This document shows positions 1 through 11,735 of a DNA stretch of 64,000 nt, one piece after another. Under the pieces are notes generated by a model. It was not told the origin of the DNA. It did not search any database and saw only the letters and a list, made by a program, of their open reading frames with translations. The position numbers and the translations under genes were made by a program. Position 1 is the stretch's first letter, and each line of letters starts with the position of its first letter. The stretch spans positions 281,767 to 345,766 of the forward strand of contig VXIS01000008.1 in assembly GCA_008704415.1 (NCBI GenBank), in the 5' to 3' direction. This DNA is from Sphaerosporella brunnea. Taxonomy: Eukaryota > Ascomycota > Pezizomycetes > Pezizales > Pyronemataceae.

Positions 1-2745
1 TGGAGTATCCTTCCTAGCGATAAAAGCCACGCTGAATCCATCGTCGTTTCCCGCGTACCTGTAGAGACTCAGCATGTAGATATATGGCCGAAATCCGCCC
101 CTCCTGCACTGGCTGGACCGTCTGCGACCAGCTTACCTGTACCAGGCTGCATTTTTGACATCCGTGCAACCTTCCTACGGTTCCTGCATACATCGCCGCG
201 GGTGTCGGACTGCTAATGATATCATTAAGAGCCTGTTGTTTGGCTCCACATGGTAGGTTTACGTGCCTAGCACTATTCTGAACACTGCCAACTACACGGG
301 CGTCCTGAGCCCGACCAAAGCTGAACCATCGCGGTAGGCATGTATACCAACCGCGATGACTTCTCCGGCCTTGGGCCCCCGGAATGCCAGCCACCGCGTT
401 CATACTTGGTGGAATTTACCTCGAAGCGCTACAGGTGAACTGTCCTCGTCTGGCACCCCCCGACCTGCAACCATACTGTCTGTACCTGACTGCGTTTTGG
501 ACTCGCAGCAGCCATGTTAGGGTTTCACACTGAGCAGAATCAACCGCGACCACCGCTGCGCGTGGTGGATTTGAACCTGTAGAGGTAACAGCCGAAAGGT
601 CCTCCTTCTGCTACCGCTTTTGAACTGGTAGGTTGACGCACCAAGGATTGTTCTCACACTTCCGAGCTGGATGTGTACACCACTGTGCACATTTCCCAGC
701 AGCCATTTTGATAGGTATGCCCCCGCGCAGCGCACCCCCTGCGGTGCTCAACATTAACGCCTTATACAAACAATCACCGTCGTTGGCCTCGTATCCGTGT
801 TCAACTGCGCAATGTCCCGTCCACGCATTTCATCCCTGCACACGACGCCAGCGATACTCAGTCAGGGTGGTAGAATGTCAGTTCCCTCAGCCTTTGAATA
901 AATCCTGTCTCTGGATAACTACTGCATGTGTTCCCCCGTCGGAAAAGCCCTACTATACGGTGCATAGTCACAGCGGTCTCACACCTTAGGAACCGTGCCT
1001 AGCAGGGTTGACTGCTCCTATCAGAAATTTTCCAGGAGATGCAATTTGCGACGCGCCTTTGGGCCCCTATAAGGGGAACACCTCTGCAGTGCCGCCATTG
1101 TGTCACCGCGCAGCAGTGATTTTGAGCGGCGCTGGAAGGGTCGTGGTCAACAGCATTAGTACTCGGCCAGGCGTAAACACACCGGCGGCACCGACATAAA
1201 TATTCGCATTGGCTGTACCAGTCATCGCGAAAATTTTGGGACAGTAGAGTATGTATCCGGCGTTAGTGAGGGTGACTCGGCGCGGATGTGTGTTGCGCAA
1301 TGATTCAAGAACCTGTGCAAGACCGACGCTCGAAGATATAGCTCCCGATGCCGATCTGATGCTCATGAAGATATCTCAGGTAAAACCATGAATCCTAATT
1401 CCTGTAGTCAAAATCCGGGGCTTGCGGGGTTTGGGGAACTTCGAGTGTTGAAACACCCATCATTAACCAGTGGGTCATGCGAACGGCGAGCTCACGATAG
1501 GAAATGGATTGAAAATAGTCCAATTGGCGAACCGCTGACAAACACGGCGCGAGATGACCGTAAGACTGAATATGCTCACTGGCTGAACACTGGGAGGTAC
1601 AGCGCGGAGGATCTCCGGACCGTGAAACCGTGCGGGTCACCGTTTGGAAGGTCAACGAGTCAAAAGAGTCGCCGCGTGGCCAAAGACTCTCCCGCGTTCA
1701 CCCTCACGATCTCTGGGGTGGTAATCACCGTTGCTGACTATCCTAACTAGGTTTCGCCGATTCTGTTGGATACCGCAACATTGCAGTCACGCCGCGTGCC
1801 GTGATGTTGTTGAAAAATCATGTTCACATTCCTATTTTCCCGGAGCCTGTGTAGGTTAGGTTACATGGTTGCACGCTCCCACAAGATGCTCTTTTATCCC
1901 TCATATTTTTCTGCGCGCAAGTGGCCTAGGACTACAGTCCTCCCCGCCCACCAGCATTGCCATCCCTGTATTTGTTGTCCGCATAAAAGTTACGCATGTG
2001 CCCGCCGTAATGCTTGCGCACCACGGACAACAACCATTTAACAGGCAAACTAGGGTCAGCATCTCCGTACAAATACTCGTGGCATATCATTCGAAAGCCG
2101 TGTGGCGCTGTACGTCTTGGATTGGTCCATTGACTGGCAGCCAGAAGCACCCCCGGGGTCAGTCTACACACCACTCTGGGACCATCACAAAGGGCGATTG
2201 CCCAGGTGACAGACGCCACAGCGCGCCGAATCCGGTCGAACGGCGCTCAAAAATGTGCGCATCATGATTTTCAACGCGGTTGACGACAGCATAACAGCGT
2301 GAATCCTACCACCGGTTCCACCCAGGTACACATCCACGCTGTCCAGCAGGCTGAGCTGCGATCATAACCTTGCGCGTTTTCAAGTTCGAGTACCGGGTTT
2401 GGAATCACTTTCATAGCCATCCTACAGCACGAAATCGGATTCCATGTCGGACCTAACGTCACTGTCCTCGAATTCCCAGATGTCTGGTGCCGGCAGTTCG
2501 GCTAACCATGACGAGAGAGTACTGGCGGTAATTTGGCACTGCTACCCGAAAGCCAACCCGACTCGGCAGTGCTTCAGCTCCTGAACTGTCACTGTTGCTA
2601 TCGTGCGAATAGGTGACGTTTGCGAGGTACTCCTTTTGAGCAAATCCGACTTGAAACATCTTCTCAAGTGCAAGCCACATCCATGAACTGATCGCAGCCT
2701 GAACATTGAAAGGCGGAATTGTGAATCCCGCGACGTGAAAGAAGT
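1..2745. other. No supportable gene; probably decayed sequence
   Basis: Only short overlapping open frames up to about 130 codons occur here, on both strands and often starting with non-ATG codons. None carries a motif I recognise. Base composition is mixed with no long runs or tandem repeats. It may be old, mutated transposon or gene sequence, but nothing in it lets me name a family. Confidence 0.5.
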
Positions 2746-2749
2746 TGCA

Positions 2750-2938
2750 ATGTTAATGGACGTGGTCACTATCGATTCGGTGGATTTTATTCAGCGATTC
2801 ACCGACCTTTTGACGGTGCACGAAATCGTTAAACGGATAAGGGTGCGTTTGGATGCATGGGGGGTTAGGAACGTCGAAGTTTCTAGGGCGTTGAAACCGG
2901 GCAACTTACGTCGAGTGTTGGAACAACGAGAACAGTAG
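2750..2938 (+). CDS. Short hypothetical ORF, 62 codons
   Basis: An ATG at 2750 opens a short frame ending in TAG at 2936-2938. The product would be small, charged and without Cys. It contains a helical-looking middle (residues near VHEIVKRIRVRLDAW). No family is recognised. The frame is not followed by a clear continuation, so it may be an exon or a chance ORF. It lies upstream of a LINE tail and has no convincing partner gene. I see no regulatory signal. Confidence 0.15.
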   Translation: MLMDVVTIDSVDFIQRFTDLLTVHEIVKRIRVRLDAWGVRNVEVSRALKPGNLRRVLEQREQ

Positions 2939-2939
2939 G

Positions 2940-3870
2940 TCCGACCTACTTTTCAAAATTGACGTTCCGGGGGGTCAGAACGTTGTTCCTTGACGTTTCT
3001 ACTGACGTTGCCAAACAGCGGTGGCGTTCCGTCTTCCAGCGTTCGCGTTACGTCGTTGTCACGCCCCGTCGTCCCACACAAAAATCCGGCAGCCAAACGG
3101 GCCCTAACTTTTGTACTGGTCGGTGCAAAGAACCTCCGTTCGCACCCATCCATGGTCTCGACCGTCGCTGAGCGCCACCCACTCCTTTGTGAAACCTCAT
3201 TGAGAATCCCCACGATGTGGTCACGGACCACTCATACAACAGTTGTGAGACATCAACACCAAGTTCATCATACAGAACCAAGCTACGACACCGCGAACCA
3301 CCCGTCCGCCACCACTGTTGGCCCTGGTCCCCAATGCAGACATTCGCGAGGCGAGCGACTTGTAAAAGAGCCGGTAATGCTCTGCAGCAAAACGTCAACC
3401 ACGACCCGTCTGTCAAAACCACCCACACGGTTGATAATAGCAACGAGCAAAGCGATCGAATGAAGAGATGTCCGCGCCGTGAAAAACACGGTGATATTTT
3501 CCCCTCAGCTTCTTCCTCACTGTCGCGTTCGATCATCCTCGGCGTCGGCAGCGCACCAATGCCCCCCGCTGGCCAAACGATCAGGACAGACTGTTCACAA
3601 CGGGCACAAGGACTACTGCAGAGATGTACAGTGCTCGGAATTGAGACGCCCTCCACTCGGCGGGGCTTACGATTTCAGAGGTACATAGAATCAATACCTG
3701 CCCGCTTCTTTAGGGAGGAGCGTCGACCGACACCCGACATGAGCCCAGCATCCGGCAGCCCGGAGGCACCTTCCCCGCCCAAGGGTGTGAGCTTCAACGT
3801 CTATATCCGCGGAGCAGCCCACAGTAACTTGCACAAGGGCGGAAGTACGAGACGTTGAAGGATTAGAAGC
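2940..3870. other. Region with long open frames on both strands, no family
   Basis: A + frame (3217-3858, about 210 codons) and a - frame (3656-3048, about 200 codons starting GTG) overlap. Neither shows a known domain. The + frame ends with a Pro/Ser-rich tail. The - frame is Trp/Cys-rich with an acidic patch. Overlap in antisense means at most one is real. The stretch directly precedes a LINE 3' tail, so it could also be decayed LINE sequence, although no LINE motif is visible. Confidence 0.2.
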
Positions 3871-3929
3871 AGCGACCTCCTGGTTTGACTGAGTGAATCA
3901 CAGTCTTTTCCGTCTACGTGTTGTGATTT

Positions 3930-4061
3930 CTTTGTTATTCTTTTCTTGAGAGAGCCGCAGGCCCCCACTGCACGGCCTTTGAGCCTCGGGTTGGCTAGTT
4001 TCTCGCCTTTATATCTATGCCATGGCCAATGCGATATGATTTAAACAAAAAAAAAAAAAAA
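3930..4061 (+). mobile_element. LINE 3' end fragment with poly-A tail
   Basis: The sequence around 3945-3960 (TTGAGAGAGCCGCAGGCC) matches the 3' region of the LINE tail at 31.25 kb almost base for base. It is followed by a diverged copy of the tail motif (ATGCCATGGCC, then a decayed hairpin) and by an uninterrupted A run at 4047-4061. This is how 5'-truncated non-LTR copies of this family end. Coding sequence of the element is not evident upstream. No target duplication was found. Confidence 0.65.
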
Positions 4062-4108
4062 GCCGAACTCGTACGGGGATCGGAAGCCTGTTTGGGCCGG
4101 TCGACGAA

Positions 4109-4444
4109 ATGGAGAGTGCGGTATGCTGTATCTGCGCACCCCCGAGGGAATTCCAAAAACTGTTGATTGTCATTATCGGCCTTGGGCTTGTGCTGTCGGC
4201 TTGTGTTCGTTCTTCTTCACCCTTTCACCTACTCTTCACCGACCGCATCACTTCTTCTTGCCGCAGTGAGATTAGCCGCCATCCCATTAGGACATTCGAG
4301 GATGTCAAGCAAATCACGCCAGTGCCGTCCAACTATGTTGTCACGGGGCGGTATAAACAATTGAAGACGCAAAAGAGGAGCCAAAGCGCTTTTGGCGGGG
4401 TTTTCGGAACATATGAAGTTGATGGCGAAGGTGACTGTGATTGA
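4109..4444 (+). CDS. Hypothetical protein with N-terminal hydrophobic segment
   Basis: An ATG at 4109 opens 111 codons. Residues about 18-31 form one hydrophobic stretch (KLLIVIIGLGLVLSACV), preceded by a short Cys-containing segment, which could be a signal anchor or signal peptide. The rest is polar with a basic patch and an acidic end. No family is recognised. It starts about 50 bp after a LINE poly-A tail. A frame at 4727-5098 could be a later exon but no splice pair was demonstrated. Chance ORF remains a fair alternative. Confidence 0.25.
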   Translation: MESAVCCICAPPREFQKLLIVIIGLGLVLSACVRSSSPFHLLFTDRITSSCRSEISRHPIRTFEDVKQITPVPSNYVVTGRYKQLKTQKRSQSAFGGVFGTYEVDGEGDCD

Positions 4445-4726
4445 ACCGCAGAGAGGCCGGCTTTGATACGACTTTGCGTCGAGTGACGGACCTTGTATGT
4501 TTTCAAGTCTCTCTTATTGGAGCCCGTGCTGCCAGTATTTGGACCACGCTTTGTTCATGTGAGATGATTCCGCTTGAAGGGTGCGACAGGATTATCATGT
4601 CGAGTGACCAGTGTTATTGCCCATTATGTGTCGTGGTACATCACCGAGTCATGTTTTTGTCAACGAGCAATCGTTCAGAGAGTATGACTCATACAGTCGG
4701 TAGAAGTCACCACATCAAACACACTG

Positions 4727-5098
4727 TTGGACATAGGTTTCCCGCCCGAAAATATTACACTATCTCTCCACGATGATCGGGTCTTCATACTTGACACGGT
4801 TGACCTTTCTATCAATCAGTCATACGATACACTGTACACTGGCGTAGCAACGATCACCACAGAAGATCCGCTGGAGCCTCAGTCAGGCGCGCGGCCGTCC
4901 GATGAGGACCCAGTACTTGGTCGGCAACATGCTCTCTTGCCCCCAATATTCCCAGCCAGTAACGGCTTGATCATTGTTTCCTGTCACAAGGTTTTTCATG
5001 TGCATCCACGGAACGCGTGTGGCAGATGTTTATTTACTAACGTCGGCCGCCGCGTTTCTGAACATACAGCCAAAAAAGTCCATATGCTTCCAGACTGA
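4727..5098 (+). CDS. Hypothetical open frame, possibly an exon
   Basis: The frame is open for about 123 codons but its first codon is TTG, so a real start would have to lie upstream, perhaps in another exon. The translation is protein-like, with a beta-rich N-terminal part (ENITLSLHDDRVFILDTVDL) and a Pro-rich middle. There is no recognised domain. The next 600 bp downstream (5100-5700) hold nothing I can support beyond a G-run near 5421. Confidence 0.2.
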   Translation: MDIGFPPENITLSLHDDRVFILDTVDLSINQSYDTLYTGVATITTEDPLEPQSGARPSDEDPVLGRQHALLPPIFPASNGLIIVSCHKVFHVHPRNACGRCLFTNVGRRVSEHTAKKVHMLPD

Positions 5099-5919
5099 TT
5101 CAAGGGACTGGGGGCTGCATCACCTGAAGTTGGTGTTTGTGAAGTTGGAGGTTTTAACTGCACCGAGCGGTCCACGAAGAACTTGTTCAAGGAGGGACCT
5201 CAATGTTCCGGGCTGCTGTGAAAATCAAAAATGTCCTTACCAAATGAACCCATTGCTGCTGCGCGAAATAGATATACGTATTGCCATTATTTGAGCATTC
5301 CTTCCAACCGTCACATTGAATGTGCAGATTCAATTGACGAACGTAGAAAAGTTACCGCATCTGCTTACTAAGAAGGAAGAGTCAGCAATCAGTGAGTTAG
5401 TACGGGAAGGAGCAGAAAGGGGGGGGGGAAACCAATTGGCGAGTATCAAAATGTTCATATTGGGGAAGTTAAGTACGTAATCGTGTTCATAAACAATTAG
5501 CTAACCGCGAGTCCATTTTGCGGGACGTGGTGGTAAACCCTGACTGCGAGCCTCATAGTTAACAGTCCGAACTTGCCATCCCTTCTTTTGGAATGGTCCA
5601 GCATCACTTCTCTCTCGCACGGGCCATGATGTGGATATGACATCAGAACGAAGTCCACGGAAAGAGCAACCACCATTAGGTATTTTGACCGTTTGAATGG
5701 TAGGAACCTGATTGTGCATCGTTAACCAAATTCGACGCCACTGGCTCAATAGCACCGCCGGACACCGCGCTTGAAAACACCAAGCCGATACGTGTCACCC
5801 AGCCATTGGATAGAAACCCCGATCGCCAGAAAGACTGTTGCTTCACGCCTCCGGGCGCAATAACCCCGGGCCGCAAGCGAGCCCTCATCGCCGCGCCGTG
5901 CGCCGTAAGAGAACGCGCG

Positions 5920-7790
5920 ATGGACCCAAACACGGGCCCGCTAGACAGCGGCCAAATGTGCCGCGACGGCTTGTCGCAGGTGTCGGACTACGAGCCGACC
6001 CCCGCCCAGAGCCCGCCCACCGTCATGCCTCCGCTTCAGAGCGAGACCCCGTCGCCGCAACCGGACCAGGACATGATAATGTTTCAAGCTGAACTCCAGA
6101 ATGTCGGGCGCGCTCCGACGTCAACCCTCCGACCCCGATCACCCTGAATGCTCCCGCCCCGCCCATGATCTTCGGGATGACCCCCAACGCGGACGACCTG
6201 CTGCCCCCCGCAGCGGAACACGAACCACGCAAGAAGCGCCGCCATTTCGGCCCCCTCGAATACCCCCCCCCCGCAACACGACAGCTGGTCAGGCACCAAA
6301 CTTCTCATACTGCTGACCCGGAAAATGGAGCAAATCGTTCAGGAAAACCATGCCCACCTGGCGGAAGCCCTCCAAGCCCAGGCAGCCCAGCATCGCCAGT
6401 GGATGGAAAACGCCGTTGGCGCGATGATGCTCAGAATCACGACCCTGGAACAGAGCCTGACAACGTCTATGACCAAGACCGCCAAAATCCAAACCCCCGC
6501 GTCCCTGCCCCTGCCCCCCACGCCCGGACACCGACACGACTATGGATGAAGGCTGGTGCGACCCCGCTTTCGACCGTCTGTTGGACGCCGCCGGCGTCAC
6601 GAGCCAGATTGGACTACAACCCCACGTGCAACTCTGTTGCGGGTGCCATCGCAACTGCGACGCAAGGTGACCTCCAGGCTTCCACCCATGCTGCAGACCC
6701 CAAATCCCACGGCCCCTCGTCAAAAGCAGTTCAAATAGCGAAACGCAAGGAACCTAAGAAGACCACCGAATCAACCACAGCCCCCACCGCCACCGCCCCC
6801 CCCCCCCCCTCACCGCCTCGAAAGGTCACGTCCCAAGCCAACAACTTCGTGGCGGCAATCAAGAAGGGAGGCGATTCTTGGCGAAACGACGGATCCTGGA
6901 CCACAATGTCTAAGGTCAAGAATCACTTTAAGACCGACAACACAGCAGACCTCAAACCGGCCGGCCATGACCTCCCTGAGAGAGCCCGCACCATAATCAT
7001 GACTGGGGAGGATGGTGCATCCCAACAGGCAACCACAAGTGACTACGACGTTAGGAGGGTGAGGACAATAGACGATGCGCTGGCAGCGATTGGAGCGCCA
7101 CGCTTCTGCCGAGTGGCCGAGGTGGTCCGCAATCCACGCGGCACGGTTATGGCCATCAGCTACCCCCACCGCCTCGGCGGTACAGGGGTGCACTTTCGCC
7201 AAGAGGATCTTCTCGGCAGCACGCAGCGTCGGCTCCAACGTCATCGCCATTGGTCCCAACGAAGAATGGACCAGAATCAAGGTCCATGGCGTTGACGTGA
7301 GGAGATAGCTGGGCAAGCTGGAGGCCCTCAAACGCGAGCTAACGACGGACAATGACGGGCTGGAGATGCCCCTCAATCTTCGCTGGCACACCAACAAAAC
7401 AGACGTCCGCCGCCGCCTCGATGCGGGCAGCATCCGCTCATCATCTATCACTTTCGGGGTTAAGGACCGGAGCATAGCTACGCATGCAGCTGTCGGCCGC
7501 ACTCTATGTCAAGGCAGTGCCTGAAGCTTTCTTCGGCTACTGCGCTGGTTGGGGCCACCTGACACCCAAATCCAGCGTCCGCCTCCTAGGCCATGACCCG
7601 CGATGCGCGTACTGTCGCGGCCCACATCTGACAGCTAAGCATATCTGCAACATTCGGGGACGCGAGAGCCCGGACACGTCTGCGGCAACACCAAATCAAT
7701 TTTGAAATGTCCCAACTGCCGCGAAAAGCACTCACCCAAAGACGCGTCCTGTGTCTCCAAGAAGGCCGCCATTTACGCCGCTAGGTCACT
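5920..7790 (+). pseudogene. LINE ORF1 (Gag-like), frameshifted
   Basis: ORF1 of Tad1-type LINEs encodes an RNA-binding Gag-like protein. Starting at the ATG at 5920 the reading passes through at least three frames: a Pro/Ser-rich N-terminus, a helical coiled-coil-like stretch at 6325-6500, a Lys/Pro-rich linker, and a conserved globular part at 6820-7480. At 7520-7770 come three CCHC-type knuckles in series. The second (CAYCRGPHLTAKHIC) and third (CPNCREKHSPKDASC) keep their Cys/His residues. The first (FGYCAGWGHLTPKSS) has lost its final Cys. A C run near 6790-6805 and several indels break the frame. Confidence 0.8.
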
Positions 7791-8013
7791 AGGGCTGCGA
7801 GCCAACCCCCAGGGGCCGAGCGCACGCAGACCAGACAGCGACGCGGCTGACCAAGCAGCAGCAACGACAAGGATGGCAACGACTGCAACGTCACGTCAGG
7901 AATCGACAAATGCCGTACCGCCCCCCCAGCAACAGCGACAGCGACGACGACACAAACATGCAAGGACCTCACTCCCTGTGAGTCGCGGCCATGCCGGTCG
8001 AGGAGCAGCTGTG

Positions 8014-8457
8014 ATGCGATGCATCCAACATAACGTCAACAGGTGTGGACCAGTCCTCCAGGCCTGTTTAGAAATCGCAGTGCGCAAGAAGACGGACTTA
8101 GTGCTCCTTCAGGAGCCCCCGGCCTATCGTATATCACACCACGCCTTCCGGATCTACGGCTCTGGAAGGACAGGAGCTCCCATACGCATCGACGCCAAGG
8201 TCAAATTCACTGCCCGGTCCGCCCTGGTCACAAAGGCCGGAGATGTCATGGTAATCGACGCCATCTCCCCATCTGACCGCAATAGCTCCTGGCTCGAAAC
8301 GCTTATGGATCGTCACGAGCTAACGGTATGGAATGACGAGACCCGTACATGCGAGCGAGGTGCACAACCGGCTATTTTGGACTTGACCCTGTCCACCGCT
8401 AAGGTCGTGGTCAATGGCTTGACTGCTTTCGCGACCCGAGGACGAAACCGGCTCTGA
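8014..8457 (+). pseudogene. LINE ORF2 endonuclease domain (APE type), internally deleted
   Basis: An ATG at 8014 starts the apurinic/apyrimidinic-type endonuclease that nicks target DNA for reverse transcription. Visible signatures are the N-terminal QHNVNR segment, the catalytic-Glu motif LLQEPP, and the late ERGAQPAILDLTL block. The middle is too short: the distance from VMVIDAI to the C-terminal block lacks the usual central residues including the expected His/Asp motifs. I infer an internal deletion of some tens of codons. Translation ends at a stop near 8455 before the RT. Confidence 0.75.
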
Positions 8458-8989
8458 TCACCTGCTTGTAGCTTGGACCCGCCTTGACACCAGGCCCGGC
8501 CTCTCCGAATGTGGCTAAACCGGCAGCGAGATCACAGGCTGGCATATAAACGGCATGTCAGAGGAGCAGAAAAAAGACGCGGAAGATGCCTGGCGAAATA
8601 TGGCGGCCGGAGGGCCGGCAGTTCCACGGGATGCGCCGGTCGCGATACTAGACAAGGAGGCGTCCTGGATCTCGGAGACTCTGACCTCGGTCCTACAACA
8701 ACACGTCAGGCCCCTCCGCATCTGCGCCCGATCCAACCACTGGTGAAATAAGGACATCGACGAGCTGAGACGGGTGCTCAGGTCATCAAACGCTCTTTCC
8801 GAGCGCGACAAGGAACCATCAAACAGGCCATCACCAATGCGCGTCAAGCGCTCAAGGCCGCGATCCGCCGCGCCAAACAAGATCACTGGTCCAATTTCCT
8901 GCAGAACGCAGGTGCGGCAGACACCTGGAAAGCTACGTTACGCCAATGGGGCCGCAGCCTTTGCCGATGGTGGGCCTTAAACACGGCAG

Positions 8990-10131
8990 GACGGCGCCAT
9001 GGAAACAACCGCAAGTGAAAAGCGTGCCATGATGGCCAGACAAGCCTTTCCAGCCCCACCTGTTGATGACTGGACATCCCACAAGCTCGACCCGCTCGGA
9101 CGTGATGTTGAGGTGGAGGAGGACAAAGTGGAGCAAGGGTGCTACGCCCAGGCATCCCGATCAGCTGCCGGACCCGACAAGCTAGGCCCTTCCGCGGTAC
9201 GGTTGATCTGGAAATGGCATAGAGAAGGATTCACAGCTCTCGTCCGTGCGTGCGTTTGGCAAGGCCATCAGACAAGTATGGGGCCATGCGACTGGCGTCG
9301 TCATCCCCAAACCAGGCAAGGACGACTATTCGAATGCTCGGTCGCATGGAGTGATCTCCCTGCTACGCTGCCTTGGGAAAGTCATAAAACGGGTGGTCAC
9401 CACCAGGCTCACCCAGGCCGCAGAGGCGGGTTCGTGGCTCCACGAAGGCCAATTTGGCAGCCGGACGGCCAGAGCCGCCGTGGACGCGGAACACGCGCAA
9501 GCAACATGGCAAAAGCAACGCATGGTTGGCGTCCTACTCATGGACGTGAAAGGGGCCTTTGATCATGCCTCCGAACCAGTCCTCATTCTCAAACCTAGGG
9601 AAGTGTCAGCCCCGGACAGCCGAATTCGCTGGACGGCTTCTTTCATGGACGACAGATGTGTCCGGATAAAGGTCCAAGGGCAGCTCAGCCAACCTAGGAC
9701 AATCAAGACAGGCCTCCCACATGGATCCCCCATCTCGCCCATCCTCTTCGCCATCTACCTGTCGAGTCTCTTCCCAACGACAGAAAAGGAAGTCAATATG
9801 GCCACTGGCAGCTTTTGCGCTGTCTTACGCCGACGACGTCGCCTGGATCGCGACAGGCGACACGATCGCCGACGTCACTAGGACTCTCAACCACTGTGCG
9901 GCGACAAGTCTACGATGGGCCGACAAAAACGCCGTCGCCTTCGACGTGAGCAAGACCCAAGTCCTTCTCATGACCAGGAATCGGAGGATACCCGCCATGA
10001 CGGTCAGCGTGGCTGGCGCCCCGGTGCCGTACAACAAACTGGCTTGGTGTCTACTTAGACAGCAAACTAACGCTGCTCCACCACCACAACGTACGAATGG
10101 GCAAAGCCAGGGCGGCGGAAGCCAGGATTAG
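8990..10131 (+). pseudogene. LINE ORF2 reverse transcriptase, frameshifted
   Basis: RT blocks appear in order but in alternating frames: a thumb/finger region from about 9130 (GPDKLGPSAVRLIWKW), TGVVIPKPGKDD near 9290, the palm motif A (LLMDVKGAFDHAS) at 9534-9572, the motif B-type GLPHGSPISPILFAIYLSSLF at 9711-9773, and motif C SYADDVAW at 9824-9847 with the YADD catalytic core intact. Frameshifts fall near 9250, 9720 and 10040. The chemistry is target-primed reverse transcription. The copy cannot make a full enzyme. Confidence 0.85.
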
Positions 10132-11520
10132 ATCCCTATCCGAAAAGCTGGGACTGGCACCGGAAAATGTCAGACGAATACAAATCACAGCTGTCCGGGC
10201 AGTCGCCCTCTACGGTGCAGAGCTCTGGTATGACGAACGCCGACACGGACATAAAGGCCGAATAGCGGAGATTCAGAAGCTATCCAATCGACAAGCAAGA
10301 GTCATTCTTGGTGCCTTGCCAACATCCGCCATCGGGACTTTAACCTGCGAAGCTGGTCTCACAGACGCAGACACCGTTTTGGCCCAGCGCCAACGACGTT
10401 TTGCCGGTCGGCCCGCAGCCACACCTGGAAACAAGCCGGCCGGTGAGCGTATCCGCGAAGCACTTGCACCGACGGACCCTCCACCGCCACCGGTCACAAC
10501 GACCAGACGCTTAATGAGCTTTGTTGCCAGAAACTCCTTCGGAGGACCCCCCCACAGCGCTCCCACCCCCAACGCCACCTTGGTCGCCAAGCTTGCCGCC
10601 TCTATACCCGGCCGGCCTCAGACAATCGAACCCACCGTCTCGGTCTGCGCAGTCCCACGCGGCCGTGTCGTCATTGAACCAGAAGACCTCCGCGTACATC
10701 GGAGACAACGAAGAGGCCTACGACGCCGGGCTCTTTGGTATTGCTGCAGGCCTATTGCTTGCTCTCACTACACCCAAGGTCAAAACCAACCCAGCCGGAC
10801 ACGTCAGGCTCTTCACGGACGCACAAGCTGCCCTTGAACGGATACGATGCAGCACTCCCGGCCGCGGCCAATGGCTAGTCCCACGCATTGCCCTCGCACA
10901 ACCGACGTCGAGGTCCCAAGGATGGCTAGTGGAGTATCGATGGGTGCCCGGACATACAGACATTCCTGGCAACGAGCTGGCGGATCAAGTCGCCAAGGGA
11001 GCAGCGGCTAGCCACAGGCTCACAGCAAGCCCGTAACCGAAGATCACCTTGCCACCGCCTCCCTCGCGTCAATTGGACGACAAATCACCCGGGCAAAGTC
11101 TCGAGATAGAGGGGCATGGCTGCCGGAGCGCTGCACCCCCAAAACGTACTACAAACGACGACGAAGGCCGAACCTGGCCGCGGCCAAGGTTCCCAATACG
11201 TTTTCATCACGCTTCCATCAACTCCGACAGCCCCCTACATGCTCTGGACCGGCAGGCAGATGGACGATCGGTGCTGGTGGTGCGGGCGGGATGCTAAACA
11301 AACGCGCGGCCATCTTCTGAAGTTGTGCAAAAGGTGGGAAGCAGAGCAGATGGTGCTATGGAAGGCAGTTAAGGATGCCACCGAAGAAGGGGGTAAAACG
11401 CGGCCCTGGCCCTCCACTTCGGTGGTTGACCTATTGGCCGATGACAGATGCATGGAGGCGGTCCTTGATTTCCTTCGTGCGACTAAAGTAGATGTTGGCC
11501 CTGTTAGGGCATCATGTGTG
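10097..11520 (+). pseudogene. LINE ORF2 C-terminal part: RNase H and Cys/His motif
   Basis: After the RT comes a connecting region (10097-10500), then an RNase H fold: YIGDNEEAYDAGLFGIAAGL, the active-site block LFTDAQAALERI near 10810, and the C-terminal block WVPGHTDIPGNELADQVAKG near 10945. RNase H after RT is typical for Tad1-type elements. A final Cys/His block (CWWCGRDAKQTRGHLLKLC) lies near 11270-11330 in another frame, matching the usual C-terminal zinc motif of such ORF2 proteins. At least two frameshifts separate these blocks. Confidence 0.8.
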
Positions 11521-11689
11521 GACAGATATCTCCTTTCCCTTCTAATGGCCTCACGATGTAATGAATCTCCTTCGTGCGCTCTTATACCTGGTGCGATTTG
11601 CTTGGTCCTTTGCCTTAGAAGGGCGCAGTCCCCGGTAGCGGGACTTCTGTATCCTGGGGGATTGCATAGTCTCTTGTTTCCTGTATGTC

Positions 11690-11735
11690 ATGGCCGCAAG
11701 CGGCCGAATACATCATGATTAAAACAAACAAACAA
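11690..11735 (+). repeat. LINE 3' hairpin and A-rich tail
   Basis: GGCCGCAAGCGGCC can fold as a perfect short stem with a tight loop, followed 12-20 bases later by ATTAAAACAAACAAACAA. The same arrangement occurs at 31.34-31.38 kb and inverted at 24.24-24.29 kb. In LINEs the 3' RNA end is where the RT binds, so this is probably the RT recognition structure. Confidence 0.65.

Larger units (their letters stand above)
5700..11735 (+). mobile_element. Tad1-like LINE, near full length, inactive
   Basis: The element reads 5'-ORF1-endonuclease-RT-RNase H-Cys/His motif-3' UTR-A-rich tail in one orientation. This is the order of the Tad1 clade of fungal non-LTR retrotransposons. The tail at 11690-11735 (GGCCGCAAGCGGCC then ATTAAAACAAACAAACAA) is shared with copies at 24.24 kb (inverted) and 31.38 kb. 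Both ORFs carry several frameshifts and stops, so it is dead. The 5' limit is approximate: the first clear ORF1 start is 5920 and I could not find a target duplication. Confidence 0.85.
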
